A stretch of 64,000 nt of DNA from Cupriavidus numazuensis (GCF_905397435.1 NZ_CAJPVI010000003.1:62001-126000); one strand, 5' to 3'. Positions 44,901-55,349 are shown, counted from the first letter of the stretch. The notes: generated by a model not told the origin, from the sequence alone. Numbers and translations are program-made.

Positions 44901-45428
44901 GGACGACCCTGTTCGCTTCGACCTTGTCGCGCTCTACCAGGTTGACAGTGCCGCTGTTGCCGCAGGCCGCGGTGCAGGCACTGGCGGCGCTGGGTGCGTC
45001 CGACGATGGCGCGCCGGAGGTGGCCGGTGACAGTACGCTTTACCACTTGCGGCAGGGGCAGGCGGCATCGGCGCAGCGGACGTTCGAGGCGGCCGACATC
45101 GCCGAATACATCGCGCTGACGGGGGATCAGAACCCCTTTCATGCCGATGCGCGCTTCGCACGGTCGCGTGGCTTTGATGGCGCACCGGTACCGTTGCCTT
45201 TGCTGGCCCGCATGTTTTCGGACTTGCTAGGCACGCAGTTGCCGGGGCGCGGTACCGGATGGATGAAGCGATCCCTGTGGCTCTGCTCCGCGGTGCGGCC
45301 TGGCGAGCCGCTCGGGGCCCAGGTGCGTATCCGCCGCCTGCGGGGGGGGCATGTCGTAGTGGAGGGAGAGGCGCTCGTGATGGATGGTGCGGAACCTCGA
45401 GCGCAAAGCACAGGCACACGACGGCTAG
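44901..45428 (+). pseudogene. MaoC-like hydratase, C-terminal fragment
   Basis: The frame reads [20 protein letters not shown], then [33 protein letters not shown] and a last strand [14 protein letters not shown]: a MaoC hotdog domain with the hydratase motif (Asp, His). No start codon or ribosome-binding site belongs to it. After VMDGAE the reading frame appears shifted, since the neighbouring frame ends naturally with [10 protein letters not shown] and a stop at 45428. It is the other part of the gene begun at 41789. Confidence 0.7.
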
Positions 45429-45504
45429 CGCGCGCTCGTTTGCGTGCGACTTCGTGTATCGCATCCTGCACTCGAGACCGCTATCAAGATAGCGACGTCG
45501 CGGT

Positions 45505-45532
45505 CTTGAAATGTCAAGTCAAAGCCTTATCT
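45505..45532 (+). promoter_or_regulatory. candidate sigma-32 heat-shock promoter of clpB
   Basis: CTTGAAA at 45505-45511, a 13-base spacer and CCTTATCT at 45525-45532 resemble the sigma-32 consensus (CTTGAAA, 11-16, CCCCATNT). It lies 73 bases upstream of the clpB ATG. Confidence 0.65.
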
Positions 45533-45604
45533 TTCGGAAAGACATCCAGTGTCCGGCCAGGCGAGCTCCCTAGCAACAGGACACTCACAGAGAGAGGGAA
45601 TCCT

Positions 45605-48193
45605 ATGCGTCTTGACAAACTGACTACCCGGTTCCAGGAAGCGCTGGCTGATGCGCAAAGCCTGGCACTGGCCAATGACAACCAATACATCGAACCGCAG
45701 CACCTGCTGCGTGCGCTGATTGCGCAGAACGACGGCGCCGCCAAGGCGCTGCTGCAGCGCGCCGGCGTCAACGTGAACGGCTTGCAGACCGCGCTGGACG
45801 CGGCCATCAAGCGCTTGCCGCAAGTCCAGGGCACCAGCGAGGTCCAGGTGGGCCGCGATCTGGTCAACCTGCTCAACGCTGCCGAGAAAGAATCCATCAA
45901 GCGCGGCGACCAGTTCATCGCCAGCGAGCTGTTCCTGCTTGCCGTGTCGGAAGACAAGGGCGAGGCCGGCCGCATTGCGCGCGAGAACGGGCTCAGCCGC
46001 AAGCCGCTGGAAGCGGCCATCCAGGCTGTGCGCGGCGGCGATGCCGTGAACAGTGCCGACGCCGAAACGCAGCGCGAGGCACTCAAGAAGTACACCATCG
46101 ACCTCACCGAGCGTGCTCGCATGGGCAAGCTCGATCCGGTGATCGGCCGTGACGACGAAATCCGCCGCGCGATCCAGATCCTGCAGCGCCGCACCAAGAA
46201 CAACCCGGTGCTGATCGGCGAGCCAGGCGTGGGCAAGACCGCGATCGTCGAAGGCCTCGCGCAGCGCATCGTCAACGGCGAAGTGCCCGAAAGCCTGAAG
46301 AACAAGCGCGTGCTCGTGCTCGACATGGCCGGCCTGCTGGCTGGCGCCAAGTACCGCGGCGAGTTCGAGGAACGCCTGAAGGCCGTGCTGAACGATGTGG
46401 CCAAGGACGAAGGCCAGACCATCGTCTTTATCGACGAGATCCACACCATGGTCGGCGCCGGCAAGGCCGAAGGCGCGATCGATGCGGGCAATATGCTCAA
46501 GCCGGCGCTGGCGCGCGGCGAGCTGCATTGCATCGGCGCGACCACGCTGGACGAGTACCGCAAGTACATCGAGAAGGACGCCGCGCTCGAGCGCCGCTTC
46601 CAGAAGGTGCTGGTCGACGAGCCGAGCGTGGAGGCGACCATCGCCATCCTGCGCGGCTTGCAGGAAAAGTATGAGCTGCACCATGGCGTAGAAATCACCG
46701 ACCCGGCCATCGTCGCCGCGGCGGAGCTGTCGCATCGCTATATCACCGACCGCTTCCTGCCCGACAAGGCCATCGACCTGATCGACGAGGCCGGCGCGCG
46801 CATCAAGATGGAAATCGACTCCAAGCCGGAATCGATGGACAAGCTCGAGCGTCGCACCATCCAGCTCAAGATCGAACGCGAGGCGGTCAAGAAAGAGACC
46901 GACGAAGCGTCGCTCAAGCGCCTGGACCTGATCGAGCAGGAAATCACGCGCCTGGAGAAGGAGTATGCGGACCTCGACGAGATCTGGAAGGCCGAGAAGG
47001 GCGCCGCGCAGGGTACGGCTGCGCTGAAGGAAGAGATCGAGAAGATCAAGCTCGAAATCGCCAAGCTGCAGCGTGAAGGCAAGCTCGACAAGGTGGCGGA
47101 ACTGCAGTACGGCAAGCTGCCGGGCCTGGAAGGCAAGCTCAAGGCCGCGACCGACGCCGAAGCGAGTGAGCAGAAGCAGCCCAACAAGCTGCTGCGCACG
47201 CAAGTGGGCGCCGAGGAAATCGCCGAAGTGGTGAGCCGCGCGACGGGCATCCCGGTGTCGAAGATGATGCAGGGCGAGCGCGAGAAGCTGCTCAAGATGG
47301 AAGACCGCCTGCACAACCGCGTGGTGGGGCAGGACGAGGCCGTGCGGCTGGTGTCCGATGCCATCCGCCGTTCGCGTGCGGGCCTGGCGGACGAGAACAA
47401 GCCTTATGGTTCGTTCCTGTTCCTGGGACCGACCGGTGTCGGCAAGACCGAACTGTGCAAGGCCCTGGCCGAGTTCCTGTTCGATTCGGAAGAGCACCTG
47501 ATCCGCATCGACATGAGCGAGTTCATGGAGAAGCACAGCGTAAGCCGCCTGATCGGCGCGCCGCCGGGATATGTCGGCTATGAAGAGGGCGGTTACCTGA
47601 CCGAAGCCGTGCGCCGCAAGCCGTACAGCGTGGTGCTGCTCGACGAAGTCGAAAAGGCTCACCCGGACGTCTTCAACGTGCTGCTGCAGGTGCTGGACGA
47701 TGGCCGCCTGACCGATGGCCAGGGACGTACGGTGGACTTCAAGAACACCGTGATCGTGATGACGTCCAACCTCGGTTCGCAGATCATCCAGTCGATGGTG
47801 GGCGAGCCGCAGGAAGCGGTGAAGGGCGCGGTATGGCAGGAGGTGCGCACGCATTTCCGGCCGGAGTTCCTGAACCGGATCGACGAAGTCGTGGTGTTCC
47901 ACGCGCTCGACCAGAAGAACATCGAGTCGATCGCGCGCATCCAGCTGCAACGCCTGCAGGGTCGCCTGGCCCGTATGGACATGACGCTGGAGGTCAGCGA
48001 ACTGGCGCTGGAGAAGATCGCGAGCGCGGGTTACGACCCGGTGTTCGGGGCGCGTCCGCTCAAGCGGGCGATCCAGCAGCAGATCGAGAACCCGGTCGCC
48101 CGCGCCATTCTGGAAGGCAAGTTCGCCGCCAAGGATGTGGTGCCGGTGGACTATGCCGATGGGACGTTTGTGATCGGTGGAGTTGCCCAGTAA
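45605..48193 (+). CDS. clpB: ATP-dependent protein disaggregase ClpB
   Basis: Hexameric chaperone that pulls proteins out of aggregates with DnaK. The 862-residue product starts [18 protein letters not shown]. Domains in order: N domain; first AAA+ with Walker [14 protein letters not shown] and Walker [14 protein letters not shown]; the coiled-coil middle domain (about residues 400-520, rich in Lys/Glu, absent from ClpA); second AAA+ with [14 protein letters not shown] and [20 protein letters not shown] precedes the ATG. The frame is open far upstream through the MaoC fragment, but the ribosome-binding site and family fit fix this start. Likely heat-shock induced. Confidence 0.97.
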   Translation: MRLDKLTTRFQEALADAQSLALANDNQYIEPQHLLRALIAQNDGAAKALLQRAGVNVNGLQTALDAAIKRLPQVQGTSEVQVGRDLVNLLNAAEKESIKRGDQFIASELFLLAVSEDKGEAGRIARENGLSRKPLEAAIQAVRGGDAVNSADAETQREALKKYTIDLTERARMGKLDPVIGRDDEIRRAIQILQRRTKNNPVLIGEPGVGKTAIVEGLAQRIVNGEVPESLKNKRVLVLDMAGLLAGAKYRGEFEERLKAVLNDVAKDEGQTIVFIDEIHTMVGAGKAEGAIDAGNMLKPALARGELHCIGATTLDEYRKYIEKDAALERRFQKVLVDEPSVEATIAILRGLQEKYELHHGVEITDPAIVAAAELSHRYITDRFLPDKAIDLIDEAGARIKMEIDSKPESMDKLERRTIQLKIEREAVKKETDEASLKRLDLIEQEITRLEKEYADLDEIWKAEKGAAQGTAALKEEIEKIKLEIAKLQREGKLDKVAELQYGKLPGLEGKLKAATDAEASEQKQPNKLLRTQVGAEEIAEVVSRATGIPVSKMMQGEREKLLKMEDRLHNRVVGQDEAVRLVSDAIRRSRAGLADENKPYGSFLFLGPTGVGKTELCKALAEFLFDSEEHLIRIDMSEFMEKHSVSRLIGAPPGYVGYEEGGYLTEAVRRKPYSVVLLDEVEKAHPDVFNVLLQVLDDGRLTDGQGRTVDFKNTVIVMTSNLGSQIIQSMVGEPQEAVKGAVWQEVRTHFRPEFLNRIDEVVVFHALDQKNIESIARIQLQRLQGRLARMDMTLEVSELALEKIASAGYDPVFGARPLKRAIQQQIENPVARAILEGKFAAKDVVPVDYADGTFVIGGVAQ

Positions 48194-48231
48194 GCGCGAA
48201 GCTTGACAGCAATGCCGTCATGTGCTTGCCC

Positions 48232-48263
48232 AAAACCCGCCGCAGTGATGCGGCGGGTTTTTT
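48232..48263 (+). terminator. intrinsic terminator after clpB
   Basis: The hairpin AACCCGCCGCA-GTGA-TGCGGCGGGTT ends in a T-run, 39 bases past the clpB stop. An A-run on the other side lets it also stop the convergent autotransporter transcript. Confidence 0.9.
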
Positions 48264-48275
48264 GTCGTCCTGGGC

Positions 48276-51122
48276 TTACCAGTTGAACCGTACGCCAAGC
48301 TTGCCGTCCCAGGCCCGTCGCGTGCCATCGAAACCGCGTTGGTATCCGGCGCTGGCATAGGCGAACAAGTTGCGCCTAAACTCTGCGCTGAAGCCGGCCT
48401 TGAGTTCGCTCCAGCCGCCCGCGAGGTTTGCCTGGAACGGGATGAAGCCCGATGCCGTCGAGAACGCCGTGCGCGGATCGCCAAGGAATTCGTACCACGC
48501 CGATACACGTGCCCACACGGTGAACTGGCGCGGCTGCACAGCTTCGTCGTCTTGCCATGTTCTGGCGATTCGTGCGCCGATACGGCCTGCCAGCGAGCGG
48601 ACGTTGTCGAAGTGCACGGTGGCGCCCGCATCCGACGAGTCGTCGAGCTTCACCCACTGGTACAGCAGTTGCGATTGCGGTTCCAGCACCCAGCCCTGGC
48701 CCAAGGCAAACGGATAGCCCGCTTCGATGGACGAGGCAAGCCCGACGCCATGGGTGGTCAGTTCGGGCAGGCCGCGGTTCGAGCTTGCGCGCACGTTGTA
48801 CCACGTGCCCTGAAGCACGCCGTCCAGATACCAGTCCTGCTCGCCGTAGTGGGTCCAGTAGCTGCCGACCGTATAGCCGTCGAAGCGGTTGGTGCCGGCA
48901 CGCACGCCGGTGAAGTGATCGACATCCATGCCCGCGTAGCCGATGGCGCCATAGACACCGGCGTGGTCGCGGTGTCCGTCGTCATGCGTGTGGCGCAGCA
49001 GGTCCGCGCCGAGTTGCATGCCGGCGAAGCGATAGTCGTAGCTCGGTGTCTTGCCGTAGATGCCACGCTGGCCGCCATCGCGATTGCCCTGCATGCCGAT
49101 GACGCGGCCCCAGCCAGCACCGGGCAACGGCTCGCCTGAAAGGTCGCTACGGTCGCGCAGCACTGCCTGCTCGCCCATGCGTTCGTGCAGCGTGTCCATC
49201 AGCGAGCGGCCGTACTGCAGGGCGAGCGGCGCGATGGCGGTATAGAGCGAGACTTCGGGGCGGTAGTTTGGAATCGGCGGTACCGGACCGGGCGGCGCCG
49301 GCGATGGCCCGGGCGCAGGGCAGGGCGGGGAAGGCGCTCCCGCGCCCGAACAGTCGAGCGTCGAGCGCAGGTACCAGTTCTGCGGCGCGCTCGCGTCGGT
49401 GCTGCCGCGCTGCAGCGTGTACTCGTACGGGCCTGCGACCACGGGGCCGGCCAGCGCAAAGGCATGCGGTTCGCTGGCGTGGGCGTCGATGACGAGGATG
49501 CCGTTGCCGGTCGTGGTCGCGCCGGGGCCGCCGGCATTGCGTATGCGCAGCGCCGTGGTGCCGGATGCCATGTCCGCGACCTGCAGGCGATCGGACGGTG
49601 ATTCGTCGATGCCCAGTCGGGTATTGAGCGTCAGATTGCCGGACTGGCCGGTGTAGCTACGCGTGGCGAGCAGGTGAAAGCCCTCACCGAAGGCGATGGC
49701 CCCGCTGTTGGTCAACGTGCCGACGGTGCTGTCGGCGGTGACGGACCACTGGCTTTGCTGCACACCAAGCGTGCGTGCGCCGGTGACGGCCCCTGTCAGC
49801 ACCGATCCGTTGGTCAACGCGATATCGGCAATGTTGCCACCGGCGGCATTGGCAACGATGTCACCGTTCAGCGTGGCGTGGTCGGCTGCCAGGGTGAGTT
49901 GTGCCGCTTGGCCGTTCATCGACATGATTTCGGCCAAACGTCCCGTTCCGGCTCGCAGGATGGCCCCGTTGCGCACGGTCAGATCCATATTGCTGCCCGC
50001 GACATGGACCACGCCGGATTGCGCCGCATCGACAAGGCCGCCGTCGACCAGCACGGTGACAGGCGCATTGGCACCGGCAGCATCGCTATAGAGGCCAGCA
50101 CCGCTGCCGGTGCTGCGCAGGGTCACGTTGTACAGGTCGAGCCGTGCACCGTTGGAGATCTCGGCGCCACTGGCCTGCTGACCCGACGTGTTGACCGTCA
50201 CATTGCGCGCGACGATGCGGCCGCCATCATGGACGGACAACCCGTGGCTGCCTTGTCCTGTCGTGGTGATGGTGCTGTCGGCCAGCGTGATGGCGCCGCG
50301 CTGCGTAGCAAACGCGCCAAAGGCGGAAGGGCCTTCGGTGCGGACCTGCGCGTTCTGCGCCGTCAGGCTCGAGCCATCGGCATACACATGCAAGCCGTGG
50401 CTGCCGCTGCCCGTGGTCGTCATGGCACTGTTGCCACGCAGGTTCAGCACGCCGCCGTTGCGAGCGATGGCGGCGGGGGCGCCGGCGCCGCTGGTGCGGA
50501 TCGTGAAGTTGCCAGTGCCGTTCACGCCGAGAATCCCACGTGAGCCCGCATCGGTCGCAAACAGGCCCGGTGCCGCATCGCCGCGCGTGGTGATGGTGGT
50601 GGTGCCTTCCAGGTCGATCACGCCGCCGCCCTGAATGGCCGCGCCGGCCGCGCGTGCGCCGCTGGTCGTGAGGTCCGAGTCCGTCAGCCGGATGGCGCCG
50701 CCGAAATCTTCGAACGCCGCGTGCGATTGCTCGCCCGAGGTCACGATCGTGGCTTGCGCGGTGATGTATTGCGAGCCGAAGCTCTGCACGCCGTAGGAAT
50801 TGTTGCCGCTTGTCGTCACGGAGTTGCCGGGCACGGTGAGCGTGATCTTGCCCTGGCTTTGCGCGAAGATGCCGGTTGCGTCGTTGCCGGCGGTGAACAG
50901 CTTGAGCGGGCCGGTGACCGTCACGACGCCGCCGCCTTGCGCAGTCAGCGCTGCCTGGTAATCGCCGCGGCCGGTGTCGATGGTGCCGCCGGCCAGCGTC
51001 AACTCGCACGCGTTGGCAACGGCCTTGCCGCCCTGCCACGGCGAACATTCGGCCGCTTCGGCCTCGGGTAATCCGGGCAGGGCGCCCAGAAAGAAAACCG
51101 CCAGGGAAGATCTTGCGAGCAT
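48276..51122 (-). CDS. autotransporter (type Va secretion) with beta-helix passenger
   Basis: The 948-residue protein is exported by its own outer-membrane barrel. A signal peptide ends near LPEAEAAEC. The passenger (about residues 30-620) is built of degenerate repeats of the type TTGSGSHGLxVxxGG and TTSGxxAxGAxIxxGG, typical of a right-handed parallel beta-helix. A short Pro-rich linker (PCPAPGPSPAPPGPVPP) leads to the autotransporter barrel (about 650-948), which ends in RAWDGKLGVRFNW with the required C-terminal aromatic residue. No subtilisin or RGD motif was seen. The start at 51122 fits the signal peptide; alternatives exist up to 51179. Confidence 0.88.
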   Translation of the reverse strand: MLARSSLAVFFLGALPGLPEAEAAECSPWQGGKAVANACELTLAGGTIDTGRGDYQAALTAQGGGVVTVTGPLKLFTAGNDATGIFAQSQGKITLTVPGNSVTTSGNNSYGVQSFGSQYITAQATIVTSGEQSHAAFEDFGGAIRLTDSDLTTSGARAAGAAIQGGGVIDLEGTTTITTRGDAAPGLFATDAGSRGILGVNGTGNFTIRTSGAGAPAAIARNGGVLNLRGNSAMTTTGSGSHGLHVYADGSSLTAQNAQVRTEGPSAFGAFATQRGAITLADSTITTTGQGSHGLSVHDGGRIVARNVTVNTSGQQASGAEISNGARLDLYNVTLRSTGSGAGLYSDAAGANAPVTVLVDGGLVDAAQSGVVHVAGSNMDLTVRNGAILRAGTGRLAEIMSMNGQAAQLTLAADHATLNGDIVANAAGGNIADIALTNGSVLTGAVTGARTLGVQQSQWSVTADSTVGTLTNSGAIAFGEGFHLLATRSYTGQSGNLTLNTRLGIDESPSDRLQVADMASGTTALRIRNAGGPGATTTGNGILVIDAHASEPHAFALAGPVVAGPYEYTLQRGSTDASAPQNWYLRSTLDCSGAGAPSPPCPAPGPSPAPPGPVPPIPNYRPEVSLYTAIAPLALQYGRSLMDTLHERMGEQAVLRDRSDLSGEPLPGAGWGRVIGMQGNRDGGQRGIYGKTPSYDYRFAGMQLGADLLRHTHDDGHRDHAGVYGAIGYAGMDVDHFTGVRAGTNRFDGYTVGSYWTHYGEQDWYLDGVLQGTWYNVRASSNRGLPELTTHGVGLASSIEAGYPFALGQGWVLEPQSQLLYQWVKLDDSSDAGATVHFDNVRSLAGRIGARIARTWQDDEAVQPRQFTVWARVSAWYEFLGDPRTAFSTASGFIPFQANLAGGWSELKAGFSAEFRRNLFAYASAGYQRGFDGTRRAWDGKLGVRFNW

Positions 51123-51430
51123 AAGCGGGCGCGCCGGGCGGCACGTCAATGAAACCGAAAGGGACACTAACGGCGGCAAACGGCGTACGCAATTGCACTT
51201 TTTTGAGCGCCCGATAAAGTGTTTTGCGATGCAGCAAACTTATGCGCGGTTTGTGATGCGGGCGGCGCAATTCGGCCCGGCTAACCGGCGAATCCATGCA
51301 ACCCGACGCAATGAGCCTGGCTTGACCTTGGTCAATCCGGAATCGAGCCCGTCCCGATAAGATTGTTTCTGTCATGGAGATGCGGGGGCGCTCTTCATGA
51401 CTTGTCTACCCGTTTCCGAATGGAAACTTG

Positions 51431-51467
51431 GCCCGCACCGGTAAAACGGTGTGGGCGTTTTCTTTTG
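51431..51467 (+). terminator. orphan intrinsic terminator upstream of sulfate-binding protein gene
   Basis: A 10-bp stem (GCCCGCACCG / CGGTGTGGGC, one G-T pair) with a GTAAAA loop is followed by GTTTTCTTTT. No plus-strand gene precedes it, so it may end a small RNA or act as an attenuator. The rest of 51123-51693 shows no coding frame. Confidence 0.6.
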
Positions 51468-51693
51468 GGCGTCCGCTTTTTAACGTCTGGTTGACCGCCC
51501 GACCCACCCTGCGCCGGCATGTGCATATTTCCGCGCGATCTTATGCGGAAAACACGCAAGGTTCGGCGAAACCATTCGTTCCGTTCAGATAGGCCCCTCG
51601 GTAGTCTTGCTCCTGACACAAGCCCGATCCACACAAGGCGGGCAGCCAATGAGGCGCCCCGGCGCCATTCACGACACTGACGGGAGCAACAAG

Positions 51694-52701
51694 ATGATCC
51701 GCAAGCTGGCCATTGGCCTGGCCGCATTTGCCGCTATCGGCGCCGCGCAGACGGCGACGGCAACCAATCTGCTGAACGTTTCGTATGATCCGACGCGCGA
51801 ACTGTACGTGGACGTGAACGCCGCGTTTGCCAAGGCCTGGAAGGCGCAGGGCGGCGACGCCGTAACCGTGCGCCAGTCGCACGGCGGCTCGGGCAAGCAG
51901 GCCCGCTCCGTGATCGACGGGCTGGACGCCGACGTGGTTACGCTGGCGCTCGGCTACGACATCGACGCGATTGCCGAGAAAGGCCTGATCAAGCCCGACT
52001 GGCAGAAGCGCCTGCCGCACAACGCGTCGCCGTACACCTCGACCATTGTGTTCCTGGTGCGCAAGGGCAACCCGAAGGGCATCAAGGACTGGAACGACCT
52101 GGTGAAGCCGGGCGTGCAGGTCATTACCCCCAATCCCAAGACGTCGGGCGGCGCGCGCTGGAACTACCTGGCCGCGTGGGGCTACGCGCAGCGCCAGCCG
52201 GGCGGCAATGACGCCAAGGCGCGCGAATTCGTCGGCGAACTGCTCAAGCACGTGCCGGTGCTCGATTCCGGCGCGCGCGGCGCGACCACGACCTTCGTCG
52301 AACGCGGCCTTGGCGACGTGCTGATCGCATGGGAAAACGAAGCGATCCTGGCGATCAAGGAACTCGGTCCGGACAAGTTCGACATCGTTGCGCCGTCGGT
52401 CTCGATTCTGGCCGAGCCGCCTGTCGCCGTGGTCGACAAGGTGGTCGACAAGAAGGGTACCCGCAAGGCGGCCGAAGCTTACCTGCAGTTCCTGTACACC
52501 GATGAAGGCCAGGAAATTGCGGCCAAGAACTACTACCGTCCGATCTCCGCGAAGGTGGCCGCCAAGTACGCGGCGAACTTCCCGAAGGTGAAGCTGTTCA
52601 CCATCGACGAAGCATTCGGCGGCTGGCAGAAGGCACAGAAGACCCACTTTGCCGATGGCGGTTCGTTCGACCAGATCTACCAGCCGGGCAAGAAGCAATA
52701 G
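51694..52701 (+). CDS. sbp: periplasmic sulfate-binding protein
   Basis: Delivers sulfate to the CysTWA transporter, encoded about 7 kb downstream. The 335-residue protein has a signal peptide ending QTATA. It shows the Sbp/CysP family landmarks: [58 protein letters not shown], and [26 protein letters not shown] precedes the ATG. It begins the sulfur-acquisition region. Confidence 0.96.
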   Translation: MIRKLAIGLAAFAAIGAAQTATATNLLNVSYDPTRELYVDVNAAFAKAWKAQGGDAVTVRQSHGGSGKQARSVIDGLDADVVTLALGYDIDAIAEKGLIKPDWQKRLPHNASPYTSTIVFLVRKGNPKGIKDWNDLVKPGVQVITPNPKTSGGARWNYLAAWGYAQRQPGGNDAKAREFVGELLKHVPVLDSGARGATTTFVERGLGDVLIAWENEAILAIKELGPDKFDIVAPSVSILAEPPVAVVDKVVDKKGTRKAAEAYLQFLYTDEGQEIAAKNYYRPISAKVAAKYAANFPKVKLFTIDEAFGGWQKAQKTHFADGGSFDQIYQPGKKQ

Positions 52702-52780
52702 TCAGCAGAAGACGGACGGGCCAGCCCCAGCGTCCCGGGCCACCGGCACCGTCCCGCCAATCAGAAGAAGGAAGCCCCGA

Positions 52781-52894
52781 TGTCGATCCTCACGCTGTCC
52801 GGCAGTCCCTCGGTGCTTTCGCGCGCCGTTTCGCTGGCCCGGCACGCTGTACATGCCGCGCACGTCACCGTAACGCAGCGATGTCCCGCCTGAG
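52781..52894 (+). pseudogene. short frame resembling the N-terminus of FMN reductase SsuE
   Basis: A 37-codon frame begins MSILTLSGSPSVLSRAVSL and stops. MSxLTxSGSPSxxSR is the usual opening of SsuE/MsuE-type NADPH:FMN reductases, and GAAGGAAG precedes the ATG. The position before ssuA is where ssuE is often found. After RHAVHAAHVTV similarity is lost, and the remaining 180 bases before ssuA hold no recognisable gene. It may instead be a translated leader peptide. Confidence 0.45.
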
Positions 52895-53076
52895 CTGATT
52901 CGTAGTCCCGCCGGCCACCCGTACTGACGTACCGGCACTGGGCCGGCGCCTCCACAGCAATCACGTTGTCATGCCGCCTGTAGACCAGGCCGGCAGGGCG
53001 GATTGCGGGCCGCATATCGGCCAAGACCATCCATGCAGACAGATTGCCGGACCAGCGCCGGCTCAGGAAACCATTC

Positions 53077-54132
53077 ATGACATCGTCCAGCTTGTCGCCG
53101 GTTGCCGGCGAATCGAACCATTCCCGCTATCCGCACATCGGCAGCCAGCGCCGCCGCCGGATCCTGGCCGCAGCGCTCGTGCTCGCGACCGGCCTTGCCT
53201 ACGGTTTGTTGCCGGGCCGCGCCGAGGCGCAATCGAAGAATGTCGACCCGAAGGTGCTGCGCATCGGTTATCAGAAGTACGGCACGCTGACCCTGCTGAA
53301 GGCGCGCGGCACGCTGGAAAAGCGCCTGGCGCCGCAGGGCATCACGGTCAAGTGGACGGAGTTCCCGGCCGGCCCGCAATTGCTGGAAGGCCTTAATGTC
53401 GGCGCGATCGACTTCGGCACTGTCGGCGAAGCGCCGCCGATCTTCGCGCAAGCCGCCGGCGCGCAGCTCGCGTATATCGGCAACGAGCCGCCGGCGCCGA
53501 CAGCCGAGGCCATCGTCGTGCCGAAGGGCTCGGCCATCAAGAGCGTGGCCGACCTGCGTGGCAAGCGCGTGGCGCTGAACAAGGGCTCGAACGTGCATTA
53601 CCTGCTGGTGCGGCAGCTTGAAAAAGCCGGCATCCCGTACAACGAAATCCAGCCGGTCTACCTGCCCCCGGCAGATGCGCGTGCCGCGTTCGAACGCGGT
53701 GCGGTCGATGCGTGGGTGATCTGGGATCCGTTCCTCGCCGCCGCCGAAAGGCAGCTCGGCGCACGCGTGCTGGCCGATGGCCGCGGCGCCGACGGCAAGA
53801 ACGTGGTCAGCAACCACCAGTTCTACCTGGCATCGCGTCCCTATGCGCAAGCCAGGCCCGAGATCGTCAAGTTGCTGCTCGATGAACTCGCATCGCTCGG
53901 CGCGTGGGCAGAGAAGAACCCGAAGGACGCGTCGGCCGTGCTGACCAGCGAAATCGGACTCGATCCCGCCGTGCTTGATCTGGCCGTATCGCGCTTCTCT
54001 TATGGCGCGCGGCCCGTGAGCGCCGAGGTGCTGGCCGAGCAGCAACGCATCGCCGACGTCTTTCATTCGCTCAAGCTGATTCCGAAGCCGATCCGGGTCT
54101 CGGACGCGAGCTGGCAGCAGGCGCAGCGCTGA
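53077..54132 (+). CDS. ssuA: aliphatic sulfonate ABC transporter substrate-binding protein
   Basis: The periplasmic receptor for alkanesulfonates, 351 residues. The twin-arginine-like start (QRRRRILAAALVLATGLAYG) ends in a signal cleavage near RAEAQ. Family motifs are VLRIGYQKYGTLTLLKARGTLE, VKWTEFPAGPQLLEGLNVGAIDFGTVGEAPPIFAQ (read in two parts) and the sulfonate-pocket region DAWVIWDPFLAAAER. CAGGAAA precedes the ATG. It is the first intact ssu gene. Confidence 0.94.
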   Translation: MTSSSLSPVAGESNHSRYPHIGSQRRRRILAAALVLATGLAYGLLPGRAEAQSKNVDPKVLRIGYQKYGTLTLLKARGTLEKRLAPQGITVKWTEFPAGPQLLEGLNVGAIDFGTVGEAPPIFAQAAGAQLAYIGNEPPAPTAEAIVVPKGSAIKSVADLRGKRVALNKGSNVHYLLVRQLEKAGIPYNEIQPVYLPPADARAAFERGAVDAWVIWDPFLAAAERQLGARVLADGRGADGKNVVSNHQFYLASRPYAQARPEIVKLLLDELASLGAWAEKNPKDASAVLTSEIGLDPAVLDLAVSRFSYGARPVSAEVLAEQQRIADVFHSLKLIPKPIRVSDASWQQAQR

Positions 54133-54175
54133 CGCGCGTCCTGCACCACGATCAGAACGATAACGAGGTACCGAC

Positions 54176-55339
54176 ATGCAAGTTTTCTGGTTTATCCCGA
54201 CCCATGGCGACAGCCGCTACCTGGGCACGTCCGAAGGCGCGCGCGAGGTGGGCATCGACTACCTGAAGCAGGTGGCCGTGGCTGCCGACACGCTCGGCTA
54301 TGAAGGCGTGCTGATTCCGACCGGACGATCCTGCGAAGACCCGTGGGTGGTGGCATCGGCGCTGGCAGCCGTGACGCAGCGGCTGCGCTTCCTCGTGGCA
54401 GTGCGCCCGGGGTTGATGACGCCCACGCTCGCTGCGCGCATGGCCGCCACGTTCGACCGCATTTCAGGCGGACGTCTGCTGGTCAACCTGGTGACGGGCG
54501 GTGACGTGGCGGAGCTTGAGGGCGATGGGTTGTTCCTCGATCACGCCGCACGCTACGAAGCGTCGTCAGAATTTATCCGCATCTGGCGCGACGTGCTCGC
54601 GGCAAGCCATGACAGCGGCGAGATCAGCTTCGAAGGGCGCCATCTGACCGTGAAGGGCGCACGCGTGCTGTACCCGCCGTTGCAACGTCCGCATCCGCCC
54701 GTGTATTTCGGCGGCTCTTCGGCCGCTGCGCATGAACTGGCTGGCGAGCAGGTCGATACCTACCTGACGTGGGGCGAGCCTCCGGCGGAAGTTGCGCTGA
54801 AGCTCGCCGACGTGCGCAAGCATGCCGCGCGCCACGGCCGCACGGTGAAGTTCGGCATCCGCCTGCACGTGATCGTGCGCGAAACCGAGTCCGCTGCGTG
54901 GGCCGCTGCGGAGGATCTCATCAGCCGGCTCGACGACGAGACCGTGGCGCGCGCGCAAGCGGTGTTTGCCAAGATGGATTCCGAGGGGCAGCGCCGCATG
55001 GCAGCCTTGCATGCGGGGGGCAACAAGCGTACGCGCGAGGCGCTGGAAATCAGTCCCAACCTTTGGGCTGGCGTAGGCCTCGTACGTGGCGGTGCGGGCA
55101 CGGCGCTGGTGGGCGATCCGCATCAGGTTGCGGAGCGTATCCGCGAATACGCCGAGCTGGGCATCGATACCTTCGTACTGTCCGGCTATCCGCATCTCGA
55201 AGAAGCGTACCGCTTCGCAGAACTGGTGTTCCCGTTGCTGCCGCGTTCGGTGCGCGACAAGCTGCCCGGGCAAGTCCTGTCGGGTCCGTTCGGTGAAGTC
55301 ATGGCGACCGGCATCGTGCCGCGCGCCTCGCAGAGCTGA
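54176..55339 (+). CDS. ssuD: FMNH2-dependent alkanesulfonate monooxygenase
   Basis: Cleaves the C-S bond of alkanesulfonates to give aldehyde and sulfite, using reduced FMN. The 387-residue TIM-barrel protein begins [18 protein letters not shown], the SsuD signature. [33 protein letters not shown], and [16 protein letters not shown] are also typical of the family. It needs an FMN reductase partner; the neighbouring ssuE seems broken, so another reductase must supply FMNH2. Confidence 0.96.
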   Translation: MQVFWFIPTHGDSRYLGTSEGAREVGIDYLKQVAVAADTLGYEGVLIPTGRSCEDPWVVASALAAVTQRLRFLVAVRPGLMTPTLAARMAATFDRISGGRLLVNLVTGGDVAELEGDGLFLDHAARYEASSEFIRIWRDVLAASHDSGEISFEGRHLTVKGARVLYPPLQRPHPPVYFGGSSAAAHELAGEQVDTYLTWGEPPAEVALKLADVRKHAARHGRTVKFGIRLHVIVRETESAAWAAAEDLISRLDDETVARAQAVFAKMDSEGQRRMAALHAGGNKRTREALEISPNLWAGVGLVRGGAGTALVGDPHQVAERIREYAELGIDTFVLSGYPHLEEAYRFAELVFPLLPRSVRDKLPGQVLSGPFGEVMATGIVPRASQS

Positions 55340-55349
55340 GGAGGCCGCC

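Noticed and set aside
44924..45604. Upstream extension of clpB as a MaoC-ClpB fusion protein
   Set aside because: clpB has its own ribosome-binding site and family-typical N-terminus at 45605, and the upstream segment is a frameshifted hydratase fragment.
45527..47950. Long minus-strand open frame opposite clpB
   Set aside because: Antisense shadow of clpB, which has complete AAA+ motifs.
48276..51122. Repetitive-looking region that could be mistaken for a CRISPR or tandem DNA repeat array
   Set aside because: The periodicity is in the protein (beta-helix repeats of an autotransporter); DNA repeats are irregular with no constant repeat-spacer lengths.
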